From assembly GCA_965277415.1 (NCBI GenBank), contig CBDICS010000014.1:1-64000 (forward strand): 64,000 nucleotides of DNA. Direction: 5' to 3'. This stretch comes from JAHDHW01 sp965277415 (lineage in GTDB: Bacteria > Bacteroidota > Bacteroidia > Chitinophagales > Saprospiraceae). Position 1 is the first letter of the stretch; each line of letters opens with the position of its first letter. The translations under genes were made by a program, and so were the position numbers. A model generated the notes under the pieces. That model was not told the origin of the DNA. It saw only the letters and a list, made by a program, of their open reading frames with translations, and searched no databases. Shown piece by piece: positions 56,191 through 64,000 of the stretch.

Positions 56191-58206
56191 TTATCGAATG
56201 ATTTGTATTTGTTTGACCAATTGTCCAACAGGCGTTTTTCCAACTATGAAATAATTGCCTACAGGCAATAAAGAAACGTCAATTACTTCTTGGAAAGAAT
56301 TGCTTAAGCCCGTATAGTATTTTTGCTGAACCAATTTTCCAGAATTTGAAAATATACGTAGATGTAATTCATCCAAAGCTTTTTCTGACTCAATGGTTAA
56401 GGTCGTTGAAGCACGAGCAGGTACAGGATAAACATTTGTAAATGCGTTTAATTCATTATTGTCTACACTATTAGGGTCAATAACATTGATAGTCATTATA
56501 TAACTTTCTTCGCTGAATGCTTCTCCATCACCTACTTTAAATTTAAAAGCATCATAAGGTGATCCTACTTCATCTGTAAGCGGGCTAAATGTAAGGTTTT
56601 CAATCTCATCAAAAGGTATAATATCTCCTTCATACACATGGGCTCCATCCCAAAGCAAAAAACCAACCTGTTCAATTTCGGTAATCATGATTTCAGTAAA
56701 AATATCATTTGGGTCAGAGTCAGCAAATGAGAAATCATCAGAATTAAAGAAGTATGGAATATTAATAGTTGTCGTTACACTTGTATCAGCTGATGTAGGG
56801 AAAGAATTAGGTGTCAAAACATATAAGGTTCCCGTAAAATTAGAAGGATCATCATAACGTAAATATATTTTACCGAGGTCTTCAACCATAAAGAAAGAAA
56901 AGAACTTATTGGGTGGATTTTCAATTTGAGTAAAATTCGTTCCGTCGAATATCCAGAGGGATTGCTCAAATGAAGCATCATTATAAACTAAAAGCATTTT
57001 GTTATCGACCGTGGTTGCTTGAAAACTAAAAGTATAGCCCATTGGTCCCGGAACTTCGGAAACACTATTGGTGGTTTCATCTAGTATCATCAATACATTA
57101 TTAAAAGAAGGATCAAAGAAAGCATAATAGCCTGCGTCATTAATACCTTCCAATGCTTGCGAATAAGTGAATCCAAAGGGCGCATCAACTTGTTCTAATA
57201 CACCGCTATTAAGTTTGAATAGTGCATTATCAAATGAAATATTGTTGAACATATTTATATATGTTGTTCCATTTACAATATTGGCCAGATTAGGAAAATC
57301 AAAATCGGTAGGAGCGAGGATCTCATTAAGACTACTGCCATCATAGATAAATAGGCTGGAAGTAAAATTGACATTTTCAAAATAAGAAATATATAGTTCT
57401 CCCTCATCTGGGTTTTCACCTACTACAAATGAGAAGACATACCCCAGTGGGCTTGGGATTTCAATAAAGTCTGTTCCATCAAACTCATACAATGTAGTAT
57501 TAAATGAAAGATCCTGTACTCCTAAGTATAGTGCATCAGCTCCTTCATATGAAAGAAATATGAAACTGGTATTATCAGGAACTCCCGCAACAGGATCCAA
57601 AGATGAACCATCAAAAGAAAAAAACTGATTTTCAAAAGTAGTTGGGTCAAAATAAGTTAAATACATGAGCCCATCTAATGTGGCTACATAATTATTAAAC
57701 TGTAAACCCATGGGAGAAGGAACTTCGAAAAAATCTGTTCCATCATATTGATATAAAATGGTATTGAATGCGGGATCGTTTAAGGCCACGTACATATTCC
57801 CATTGTAAGTAGCTGCGAAATAACTAAACTCTAAACCTGCAGGAAGATTTAATATAGTAGCTGTTGTACCATCATATTCATAGAGTTCAGAATTAAAGTT
57901 AATATCAAATGAAATGATATAGTGATTATCATTATACTCATGACTATAAAAAGAGAAAAAATTATCAGGAGGGAATGGAATCGCATTAAGGTCTACACCA
58001 TTATAATGATGAAGGGTTGGATTAAAGTTTATATCCTGATAATCAAAAAACAAATCTCCATCTCCACCTCCACTAAAAAAATTAAGACTAAAACCGGGAG
58101 GATTTGGAATTTCCTCTAACAGTTGTCCCTGCAATACAGGCGAATATACCATTGAAAGAATCAAGAGGGTATTGATTAATAGTACTTTTGTAATGGAAGT
58201 TTTCAT
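56191..58206 (-). CDS. T9SS-secreted repeat protein with cadherin-like and sorting domains
   Basis: 671-residue cell-surface or extracellular protein. After a signal peptide come ten repeats of about 45 residues (to about 480), each with a Y-x-D-x2-F-N-x2-LY-x-YDGT core and an IPSPxGxxFS turn, e.g. LYQYDGTDFFEVPSPMG and LYEFDGTDFIEIPSPLG; the pattern suggests a beta-propeller-like fold. A beta-rich domain follows (about 490-595) that resembles a cadherin-like tandem repeat, then a T9SS type A C-terminal domain (VYPVPARASTTL, GNYFIVGKTP). No catalytic motif is seen. A TATTTTTG at 58247-58240 on the minus strand may be its -7 element. Function unknown; an adhesin is a guess. Confidence 0.8.
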   Translation of the reverse strand: MKTSITKVLLINTLLILSMVYSPVLQGQLLEEIPNPPGFSLNFFSGGGDGDLFFDYQDINFNPTLHHYNGVDLNAIPFPPDNFFSFYSHEYNDNHYIISFDINFNSELYEYDGTTATILNLPAGLEFSYFAATYNGNMYVALNDPAFNTILYQYDGTDFFEVPSPMGLQFNNYVATLDGLMYLTYFDPTTFENQFFSFDGSSLDPVAGVPDNTSFIFLSYEGADALYLGVQDLSFNTTLYEFDGTDFIEIPSPLGYVFSFVVGENPDEGELYISYFENVNFTSSLFIYDGSSLNEILAPTDFDFPNLANIVNGTTYINMFNNISFDNALFKLNSGVLEQVDAPFGFTYSQALEGINDAGYYAFFDPSFNNVLMILDETTNSVSEVPGPMGYTFSFQATTVDNKMLLVYNDASFEQSLWIFDGTNFTQIENPPNKFFSFFMVEDLGKIYLRYDDPSNFTGTLYVLTPNSFPTSADTSVTTTINIPYFFNSDDFSFADSDPNDIFTEIMITEIEQVGFLLWDGAHVYEGDIIPFDEIENLTFSPLTDEVGSPYDAFKFKVGDGEAFSEESYIMTINVIDPNSVDNNELNAFTNVYPVPARASTTLTIESEKALDELHLRIFSNSGKLVQQKYYTGLSNSFQEVIDVSLLPVGNYFIVGKTPVGQLVKQIQIIR

Positions 58207-58549
58207 ATGTATTGATTTTGAACCAATTATTTAGTGTATCAAAAATAAGTGTATAAAATTAGAGATAAAAATAGATGGGCGATTATATTGGTTAGGAGAC
58301 GACATTCTTCAAGTCCCTATTAGAGAAAAAGAATATTGAATACTAATTGCGGAATGTCCAATATTGAATAAGGTGCAGTTTTTCAGATTTTGACTAAAAT
58401 AAAACTTAAAAACTGGAAAATTGATCTAAAATCAGGTATAAGAACGATTCTAAACTCAATATTCGTTATTGGAATTTCAATATTCAATATTCTTCTTAAC
58501 AAAGAAAAAATACCTAGAATCTAAATTACAGTGTTTATAAATGGTAAAA
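58207..58549. repeat. Intergenic GAATATTGAATA inverted repeat
   Basis: In this 343-bp gap the word AAGAATATTGAATA at 58329-58342 recurs inverted as TATTCAATATTCTT at 58481-58494. Both arms extend imperfectly (58329-58370 and 58455-58497), with CCAATATTGAATA on the left and CAATATTCGTTATTGGAATT on the right. Repeats with this wording are common between genes in Bacteroidota (recalled). Nothing else is seen in the gap. Confidence 0.55.
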
Positions 58550-59701
58550 TTAAATCTTATGTTCTTTAATGACTTCTCTTGAAATGACTAATTTTTGAAT
58601 TTCAGAAGTGCCTTCACCGATAGTACAGAGTTTTGAATCTCTATAAAATTTTTCAACAGGAAAGTCTTTAGTATAGCCATAACCACCGTGAATCTGTACT
58701 GCATCCGTGGAGACTTCCACTGCAGTTTCAGAAGCAAAGTATTTGGCCATTGCACCTATTTTGGTCATCTTTTGGCCATTATCTTTTTTCTCGCCAGCTT
58801 TTCGAGTCAATAATTCGGCTGCTTCAATTTTTGTTGCCATATCAGCAATTTTGAAACTAATTCCTTGAAATTTAACAATTGGTTTTCCAAATTGCTGTCT
58901 TTCCTGTGCGTATTTTACTGAAGCTTCATAAGCCCCTTTAGCGATACCTAAAGATAATGCAGCAATTGATATCCTACCTCCATCAAGTATTTTCATAGAT
59001 TGAATAAAACCTTCTCCTTCTTCACCTAAACGATTCTCAACGGGAATTCGACAATTATCAAAAATCATTTCAGCCGTTTCACTTGCTCGCATGCCTAATT
59101 TATTTTCTTTCTTACCAGCCGAAAACCCAGGTGTACCACGCTCAACAATAAAGGCAGTCATACCATGACTATCTAAGAGATCTCCAGTTCGAGCAATTAC
59201 TACAGCCACATGGCCAGATTTGCCATGAGTAATCCATGATTTAGTTCCATTGATAATATAGTGATCACCATCGCGATGAGCAACGCACTGCATACGTCCA
59301 GCATCGCTACCGGTATTGGGTTCTGTCAGACCCCAAGCCCCGATCCATTCACCAGTAGCTAATTTGCTAAGGTATTTTTGCTTTTGTTCATGCGTACCAA
59401 AAGCATTGATATGACCTGAACAAAGAGAATTGTGAGCGGCAACAGAAAGACCTATAGAGCCACACACTTTTGCAATTTCTACAATGACAGTAATATATTC
59501 TTGATATCCAAGGCCTGCACCTCCATATTCTTCTGGAACAAGTACGCCGAGGAATCCATGTTCTCCCATTTTGTGCATCATATCGATTGGGAAATGTTGA
59601 GATTCATCCCAATCCATAATATAAGGTCTAATATGTGTTTCGGCAAAGTCTTTAGCGCTCTGTTGAATGAGGTTTAAATTTTCAATAGCAGCAGTATCCA
59701 T
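58550..59701 (-). CDS. Acyl-CoA dehydrogenase
   Basis: FAD-dependent acyl-CoA dehydrogenase of 383 residues, the family's usual length, acting in the first step of fatty-acid or branched-chain acyl-CoA beta-oxidation. Family marks: the N-terminal helical domain starting NLIQQSAKDFAETHI, GEWIGAWGLTEPNTGSDAG (FAD contact), SWITHGKSGHVAVV, and the C-terminal GYGYTKDFPVEKFYRDSK plus CTIGEGTSEIQKLVISREV carrying the catalytic glutamate region. The chain-length class (short- or branched-chain) is not settled by sequence alone. It stands alone; no thiolase or electron-transfer flavoprotein gene is in the window. Confidence 0.9.
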   Translation of the reverse strand: MDTAAIENLNLIQQSAKDFAETHIRPYIMDWDESQHFPIDMMHKMGEHGFLGVLVPEEYGGAGLGYQEYITVIVEIAKVCGSIGLSVAAHNSLCSGHINAFGTHEQKQKYLSKLATGEWIGAWGLTEPNTGSDAGRMQCVAHRDGDHYIINGTKSWITHGKSGHVAVVIARTGDLLDSHGMTAFIVERGTPGFSAGKKENKLGMRASETAEMIFDNCRIPVENRLGEEGEGFIQSMKILDGGRISIAALSLGIAKGAYEASVKYAQERQQFGKPIVKFQGISFKIADMATKIEAAELLTRKAGEKKDNGQKMTKIGAMAKYFASETAVEVSTDAVQIHGGYGYTKDFPVEKFYRDSKLCTIGEGTSEIQKLVISREVIKEHKI

Positions 59702-60168
59702 ATGCTTAAATAGATTTGATCATACCTTATTAACTGTATGTAGATACGGTGAAAAGGTATTAATTGGTTTAATATTGGTTTAAAAACTAAAATAATTCAC
59801 AGCAAATATACCAAATAAATAATCTTATGGTTGATCTATTAACGCAATAATAAGTCTGCTGTTTTCATTTGGGGCTAATATTATTTTGTAATTTTTATAA
59901 AGTAAAATATAGCAGATATAAATATGTGTATAAGTGGTTGACAGTCAATTGTTTTGGATGTACTTTTGCACGCATTTTCAGATTCGTCTAAGAATATATT
60001 AGACTGGTCGAGATTATTTAAATTCGATAAAAACGGTCAAAAATTCCTTTATCGGATATTTTGTGATCTACGTCGACTTTGCTAGATACGATAAGCAACT
60101 TTTGAGCACTTTTACTGTCGTTGATGGCAATATTGCTTTTAATTTAAAAAATCAAATTTTAAAACCAA
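59702..60168. other. 467-bp leader region before the CotH-like pair
   Basis: Contains the best promoter in the window (59938-59968) and then a leader of about 195 bases with an inverted repeat CGATAAA (60025-60031) / TTTATCG (60048-60054). A 64-codon frame starting at 60063 overlaps the signal peptide of the next gene and is not convincing. The rest is AT-rich. Confidence 0.45.
59938..59968 (+). promoter_or_regulatory. Strong vegetative promoter, TTGACA-N17-TACTTTTG
   Basis: TTGACA at 59938-59943 and TACTTTTG at 59961-59968, followed by CA: from TTG to TA is 20 bases, the canonical Bacteroidota sigma-A spacing, and both elements match their consensus exactly. The transcript would run rightward into the CotH-like pair after a leader of about 195 bases. 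Confidence 0.7.
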
Positions 60169-61248
60169 ATGACAAAGAAGATTCATTTTTTTCTTTTTTT
60201 CTTTTTAACTTTTTTTCAAAATACGATTACTTCTGGGCAAGGTACTGCTCTATCTAAACAAGATTTTCAGGATTTCTCTCTTCTAAATTCTGGTTTAGAA
60301 AATTCAAAGACAATTTTTAGTTTGCTTAATCAATCTGATTTGCTAAAAGTTACCATTGAAACAGATTTAGATTACTTGATAGAGAATAAGAATAAAGATG
60401 AATATCAAGGCGCAAAATTGACCTTTAAATCAAATAATGGCCTTGAACAGCATGATGTGAAAATAAAGCCTAGAGGTAGATTCAGAAGAAAAAACTGTGA
60501 TTTCCCACCTTTAAAAATAAAGTTTAATAAATCAGAATTAAAAGAGAGAGGTATTTCTACTTCACATAAATCTTTAAAACTGGTTACGCACTGTATGGAT
60601 GAAGGAACGGCTGAACAGACCTTGCTCAAGGAATATATTGCTTATAAGCTTTATAATAATCTTACAAAATCCAGCTTCAATGTACAGTTGGTACAAATCA
60701 CCTATGTAAACAGTGCTAAGGATACATTAGATAATGTTAAGTATGGTTTTATTATAGAAAATACGGATGAAATGGCGGAAAGAATTGGTGGTGTAGAGGT
60801 AGAAGATTGCTATAATATTACGCTAGACAGTATTAGTAAAAGATATCGACATTTGATTCCAATGTTTCAATATATGATTTCAAATATGGATTGGAGACCT
60901 GAAATGTTACAGAATGTAAAGGTCGTGGAAGTTGATAATGGAGAACGTATTATTGTACCTTATGATTTTGATTTTTCTGGATTAGTGAATGCTCCTTATG
61001 CTATTCCTAATATTGACTATCAACAAGCTAATATTCAGGATCGAATATATATGAATAAGGTAGATGATATTGCTGAATTGAAATCGACCATAAGGTTTTT
61101 TCAAATTCATAAGGCCGAAATGATCCAGATCATCAAAGAATGCGAACTCCTGAGCAAAAAGAATCGCAGAAAAATGGTCAATTATATCCAAGATTTTTAT
61201 AGAACACTTGATAGTAAGGTCTTATCAACGGAAGCATTTGTGAAATAA
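60169..61248 (+). CDS. CotH-kinase-like secreted protein, copy 1
   Basis: 359-residue exported protein with a signal peptide (HFFLFFFLTFFQNTITSGQ). It shares with the next gene a set of motifs: RGRFRRKNCDFPPLKIKF, SLKLVTHC, LLKEYIAYKLYNNL, KYGFIIENTDEM, QYMISNMDWRPE and VPYDFDFSGLVNAPYA. The order (an acidic alpha-C-like helix, a hinge-like strand with an E-N-x-D pattern, an N-x-D-W loop and a final D-F-D metal loop) fits the CotH/PI3K-like atypical kinase fold; CotH phosphorylates secreted proteins in Bacillus. The fold call is by motif order and is not settled. A terminator follows, so it may be transcribed apart from copy 2. Confidence 0.55.
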   Translation: MTKKIHFFLFFFLTFFQNTITSGQGTALSKQDFQDFSLLNSGLENSKTIFSLLNQSDLLKVTIETDLDYLIENKNKDEYQGAKLTFKSNNGLEQHDVKIKPRGRFRRKNCDFPPLKIKFNKSELKERGISTSHKSLKLVTHCMDEGTAEQTLLKEYIAYKLYNNLTKSSFNVQLVQITYVNSAKDTLDNVKYGFIIENTDEMAERIGGVEVEDCYNITLDSISKRYRHLIPMFQYMISNMDWRPEMLQNVKVVEVDNGERIIVPYDFDFSGLVNAPYAIPNIDYQQANIQDRIYMNKVDDIAELKSTIRFFQIHKAEMIQIIKECELLSKKNRRKMVNYIQDFYRTLDSKVLSTEAFVK

Positions 61249-61271
61249 AGAAGGCCTGCCTCATCCCTAAA

Positions 61272-61330
61272 AACCTACTTAAATCAATGCATCAAGTCCG
61301 TTCATTGACTTAAGTAGGTTCTTTTCTATT
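61272..61330 (+). terminator. Intrinsic terminator after CotH-like copy 1
   Basis: Stem 61272-61289 (starts AACCTACTTAA) pairs with 61303-61320 (ends TTAAGTAGGTT) over 18 bp with a single G-T pair; loop 13 bases; followed by CTTTTCTATT. Strong hairpin, weak U tract. Confidence 0.75.
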
Positions 61331-61400
61331 AAATATATGCATGAAGCTGGGAATTATTAGATTGAATTGTTAATTTCGGACTCAATCATTCCACAGAATT

Positions 61401-62456
61401 TTGAGCATGAAATTCCAGTTATTCCTATTTGTTGTCTATTTTTCTTTGCCGTTGTTTGTCGTTGCCCAACCAGAAGCGCATAATGCATTAAAAATTGGCA
61501 ATAAAAAGTCAAAAGTCACTTTGTTTCAGACGCTTAGCTCTGATGCTGAAATCCCAAAAATTGTATTAACTACTGACATGAATGGGATTGTCGAGCAAAA
61601 ATTTTCGGGGGTGTCTATTCCGTCTAAGCTAAAAGTTAAAATTGGTGATCAAGAAGATAATTGGGATATAGAAATAGAAACACGAGGTAAGTCTCGCAGA
61701 AGAATCTGTCAATTCCCTCCACTTAGGCTTAAATTTTCTAAAAATGACTTGAAAGAAAAAGGGATTCGTAAAAAATACAATTCGCTAAAATTAGTTTCCT
61801 ATTGTAAGGATAGCAAAGCCTACGAAAACTTTATTTTAAAGGAGTATCAAGCGTATAAAATTTATCAGGAACTTACAAAGTATAGTTTCAAAGTTCAATT
61901 GGTACAAATTGAATATCGAGATGTTTTCAATAAAGTAAAACCTGTAATCCGTTATGGTTTTTTGATTGAAAATAAGGATGAGATGGCACATCGTCTGAAT
62001 GCAAAGGAAAAGACAAAATACCAAGTACATAGGGATTCCTTGGATCATTTTCAATATGATGTCCTGGCTATGTATCAATATATGATCAGTAATACGGATT
62101 GGAAAGTGAATGCACTCCATAATATCAAGATTATCCAAGATAAGGATACTAAAATATACTATGCTATTCCATATGATTTCGATTTCTCTGGATTAGTGGA
62201 CGCAGAATATGCATTACCAAATCCAGATTACAATCAAGTTCATATCAAGAACAGAATTTATCTAGGTGAGTGTAAATCTCCTCAAGAATTCGAAGTGATT
62301 AGGCAGTATTTTCTTGAAAAGAAAGATCAAATTCTAGCTTTGGAAAGTGATTGTATCAGTGAAAAGCAACGTAAGAAAAGTAAGAAATTCCTGCGTTCTT
62401 TTTATGATATATTGGAGAGTGATAAGAAATTCAAGAAGAAATTATTGAAGCACTAG
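61401..62456 (+). CDS. CotH-kinase-like secreted protein, copy 2
   Basis: 351-residue paralogue of the preceding gene, also exported (signal peptide FQLFLFVVYFSLPLFVVAQ). The same blocks recur: RGKSRRRICQFPPLRLKF, SLKLVSYC, ILKEYQAYKIYQEL, RYGFLIENKDEM, QYMISNTDWKVN, PYDFDFSGLVDAEYALPN and a basic C-terminal tail (KKFLRSFYDIL). The two copies are about 40% identical by eye, so the duplication is old. It stands after a terminator and 13 bp from the convergent rarA. Fold assignment as for copy 1; substrate unknown. Confidence 0.55.
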   Translation: MSMKFQLFLFVVYFSLPLFVVAQPEAHNALKIGNKKSKVTLFQTLSSDAEIPKIVLTTDMNGIVEQKFSGVSIPSKLKVKIGDQEDNWDIEIETRGKSRRRICQFPPLRLKFSKNDLKEKGIRKKYNSLKLVSYCKDSKAYENFILKEYQAYKIYQELTKYSFKVQLVQIEYRDVFNKVKPVIRYGFLIENKDEMAHRLNAKEKTKYQVHRDSLDHFQYDVLAMYQYMISNTDWKVNALHNIKIIQDKDTKIYYAIPYDFDFSGLVDAEYALPNPDYNQVHIKNRIYLGECKSPQEFEVIRQYFLEKKDQILALESDCISEKQRKKSKKFLRSFYDILESDKKFKKKLLKH

Positions 62457-62469
62457 GATGAAATCAATC

Positions 62470-63747
62470 TTAATACCCATATTTTTCTTTCCAATTTTTC
62501 CTTAGGCCCTCTCTAATTCGTTGTTCACTTGTATTATTAGAAGGGTCAAAAAATTTAGTTCCACTTATTTCTTCTGGCAAAAACTCCATAAAGGCAAAAT
62601 TATTTTCTGCATCATGAGCATATTGATAATTTTGACCATAATTGAGATTTTTCATGAGTTTAGTCGGTGCATTACGTATTGCGAGTGGGACAGGAAGGTT
62701 TCCTGTTTCCCTGACCATTGACTGAGCTCGCTTGATAGCCATATAAGCCGAATTACTTTTAGGAGAGGTGGCAAGATAAATAGTAGCTTGAGAAAGAATG
62801 ATTCTAGCTTCAGGTAAACCAATAGCCTGAATAGCTTGGAAAGCAGTCGTGGTCATTAATAAAGCATTTGGGTTGGCTAAGCCAATATCTTCAGATGCCG
62901 AAATCATTAATCTTCTGGCAATGAATTTTATATCTTCACCACCTTCGATCATACGAGCAAGGTAATATACTGCGGCATTGGGATCGGATCCTCTAATTGA
63001 TTTGATCAATGCTGAAGCAATGTCATAATGTTGCTCACCACCTTTATCATAAATTGCAATGTTCTGCTGGATCAATTCTTTTACTAAATCATTTGTGACG
63101 ATGATCTCTTCCCCTTTCTTTATTGTATTCGAAACAAGTTCTAATGTATTTAATAATTTTCGTGCATCTCCTCCAGAAAACATGAGTAATGCATCATACT
63201 CTTTAATTTGGATCTTCTTTTCTCTTAAAAATTCATCTTTTTCAATAGCTGAATCAATTAATTTAATTAGATCTTCTTTCCCCAAATGCTGTAAGACATA
63301 AACTTGAGATCTTGATAATAAAGCTGAGATGACTTCAAAGCTAGGGTTCTCAGTAGTCGCACCAATCAATGTTATAATACCTCGTTCGACAGCCCCAAGC
63401 AATGAATCCTGTTGAGATTTACTAAAGCGATGAATTTCATCTATAAATAAAATAGGATTTGCACTATTAAAAAATTGTTGATTTTTTGCTTTTTCAATTG
63501 TTTCCCGAATATCTTTTACACCTGAATTGATTGCACTCAAAGTATGAAATGGCCTTTTCAATTGATTAGCAATAATACTGGCAAGTGTTGTTTTTCCAAC
63601 TCCAGGTGGCCCCCACAATATAAAAGAAGGAATATTCCCAGATTCGATTGCCTTTCTCAATACTGCTCCTTGACCCACTAAATGAGATTGCCCTATATAG
63701 TCATCTAAAGTACGAGGCCGCATTCTTTCTGCAAGAGGTTTCATCAT
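62470..63747 (-). CDS. rarA: Replication-associated recombination protein RarA/MgsA
   Basis: AAA+ clamp-loader-like ATPase of 425 residues that acts at stalled replication forks. Marks: N-terminal PLAERMRPRTLDDYIGQSHL, Walker A GPPGVGKTTL, the DEIHRFSKSQQD Walker B region, sensor I LIGATTENPSFE, and the C-terminal tetramerisation domain RGSDPNAAVYYLARMIEGGED. The start is the ATG at 63747; a GTG at 63750 is directly upstream. A TATCTTTG at 63769-63762 on the minus strand fits its -7 promoter element. Confidence 0.95.
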   Translation of the reverse strand: MMKPLAERMRPRTLDDYIGQSHLVGQGAVLRKAIESGNIPSFILWGPPGVGKTTLASIIANQLKRPFHTLSAINSGVKDIRETIEKAKNQQFFNSANPILFIDEIHRFSKSQQDSLLGAVERGIITLIGATTENPSFEVISALLSRSQVYVLQHLGKEDLIKLIDSAIEKDEFLREKKIQIKEYDALLMFSGGDARKLLNTLELVSNTIKKGEEIIVTNDLVKELIQQNIAIYDKGGEQHYDIASALIKSIRGSDPNAAVYYLARMIEGGEDIKFIARRLMISASEDIGLANPNALLMTTTAFQAIQAIGLPEARIILSQATIYLATSPKSNSAYMAIKRAQSMVRETGNLPVPLAIRNAPTKLMKNLNYGQNYQYAHDAENNFAFMEFLPEEISGTKFFDPSNNTSEQRIREGLRKNWKEKYGY

Positions 63748-63761
63748 CACTCAAATTTTTA

Positions 63762-63769
63762 CAAAGATA
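63762..63769 (-). promoter_or_regulatory. Candidate -7 element of rarA
   Basis: TATCTTTG on the minus strand matches TAnnTTTG exactly and lies 15 bases before the rarA start codon. A TTG at the usual -33 spacing was not identified. Confidence 0.4.
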
Positions 63770-63853
63770 AAAGGAATCCCAGGATTTTTAATAGAAGATC
63801 ATAGAGTCTTGAATGCTTAAATTTCCAAATAATATAAAAAGCGAAGCCTCACT

Positions 63854-63970
63854 TTTCGACAAAGTCGAAACTATCCCTATCAACAAGGTTGATCTATCAT
63901 TATCAACGAAGTTGATCTATCTCTATCAACAGAGTTGATCTACCTCTATCAACAAAGTTGATCTATCCCT
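63854..63970. repeat. Triloop-hairpin array, CTATCNCT linker (locus D)
   Basis: Five hairpin units upstream of rarA. Unit 0 is TTTCGAC-AAA-GTCGAAA (63854-63870). Units 1-4 are ATCAAC-NNN-GTTGAT with loops AAG, GAA, AGA and AAA at 63879-63893, 63902-63916, 63925-63939 and 63948-63962. Each is followed by an 8-base linker: CTATCCCT, CTATCATT, CTATCTCT, CTACCTCT and CTATCCCT. Period is 23 bases for units 1-4 and 25 for unit 0, set by stem length 6 or 7. Unit 0 has a different stem but the same linker. Not coding. Confidence 0.85.
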
Positions 63971-64000
63971 ATCCCACCAGAAAATAAAACCATTAAAGAA

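Noticed and set aside
60063..60257. 64-codon frame before the CotH-like gene
   Set aside because: Runs into the signal-peptide region of the next gene in another frame; the phenylalanine-rich end mirrors that signal peptide.

Overview
The window is AT-rich chromosomal DNA from a member of the Bacteroidota, most likely the Saprospiria/Chitinophagia side of the phylum. Evidence: a SusC/SusD outer-membrane uptake locus, two secreted proteins with type IX secretion (T9SS) C-terminal sorting domains, the TAnnTTTG type of -7 promoter element upstream of several genes, almost no strong Shine-Dalgarno sites, and MqnD of the futalosine menaquinone route. I see no rRNA, tRNA, CRISPR array, phage or intact insertion sequence. 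The species assignment is inference.

Layout. 0-5.4 kb: an outer-membrane barrel protein (cut by the left edge) behind a large periplasmic TPR protein, then a flavin reductase. 5.6-15.3 kb: soluble PAS histidine kinase, ornithine aminotransferase, alanine dehydrogenase, MqnD, a pseudouridine synthase, a DUF6503-like secreted protein, and a DEAD-box helicase-truA pair. 15.6-21.3 kb: a complete tripartite RND efflux operon (TolC, adaptor, pump). 21.3-23.8 kb: glycosyltransferase and flippase. 24.2-31.4 kb: M48 protease, a YpdA-type bacillithiol disulfide reductase translationally coupled to a metallo-beta-lactamase-fold protein, a class III aminotransferase and a T9SS-secreted endonuclease/exonuclease/phosphatase-fold protein. 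31.6-37 kb: a sortilin/BNR-repeat secreted protein, a fatty-acid desaturase, a small membrane protein and a lysine-rich helix-hairpin-helix protein. 37.3-56 kb: a peptidase-rich stretch (C1 cysteine peptidase, tricorn-like S41 peptidase, two tandem M14 carboxypeptidases of which one is frameshifted, a zinc metalloprotease) around one SusC with two tandem SusD paralogues, plus an AraC regulator divergent from a dihydrodipicolinate-reductase-like dehydrogenase. 56-64 kb: a T9SS repeat protein, an acyl-CoA dehydrogenase, a tandem pair of CotH-kinase-like secreted proteins and RarA.

How the genes work together: the 37-56 kb stretch looks like a peptide-scavenging neighbourhood, with extracytoplasmic peptidases producing oligopeptides and SusCD importing them. 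This is inferred from gene content only.

The least expected material lies between genes. Four intergenic arrays (9.05, 12.44, 23.93 and 63.85 kb) are built to one rule: a conserved 7-8 nt linker alternating with short perfect hairpins that all have 3-nt loops. The stem sequence and length change from unit to unit by compensatory substitution, and the repeat period tracks stem length exactly. Three arrays share the linker TTGTGAT and the fourth has CTATCNCT. Other dispersed repeats include GTCAGGAGGTCAG units flanking the tricorn-like gene, a GAATATTGAATA inverted repeat, a CTTTGTGGCCTCTGTG repeat, and two adjacent MITE-like elements between ald and mqnD.
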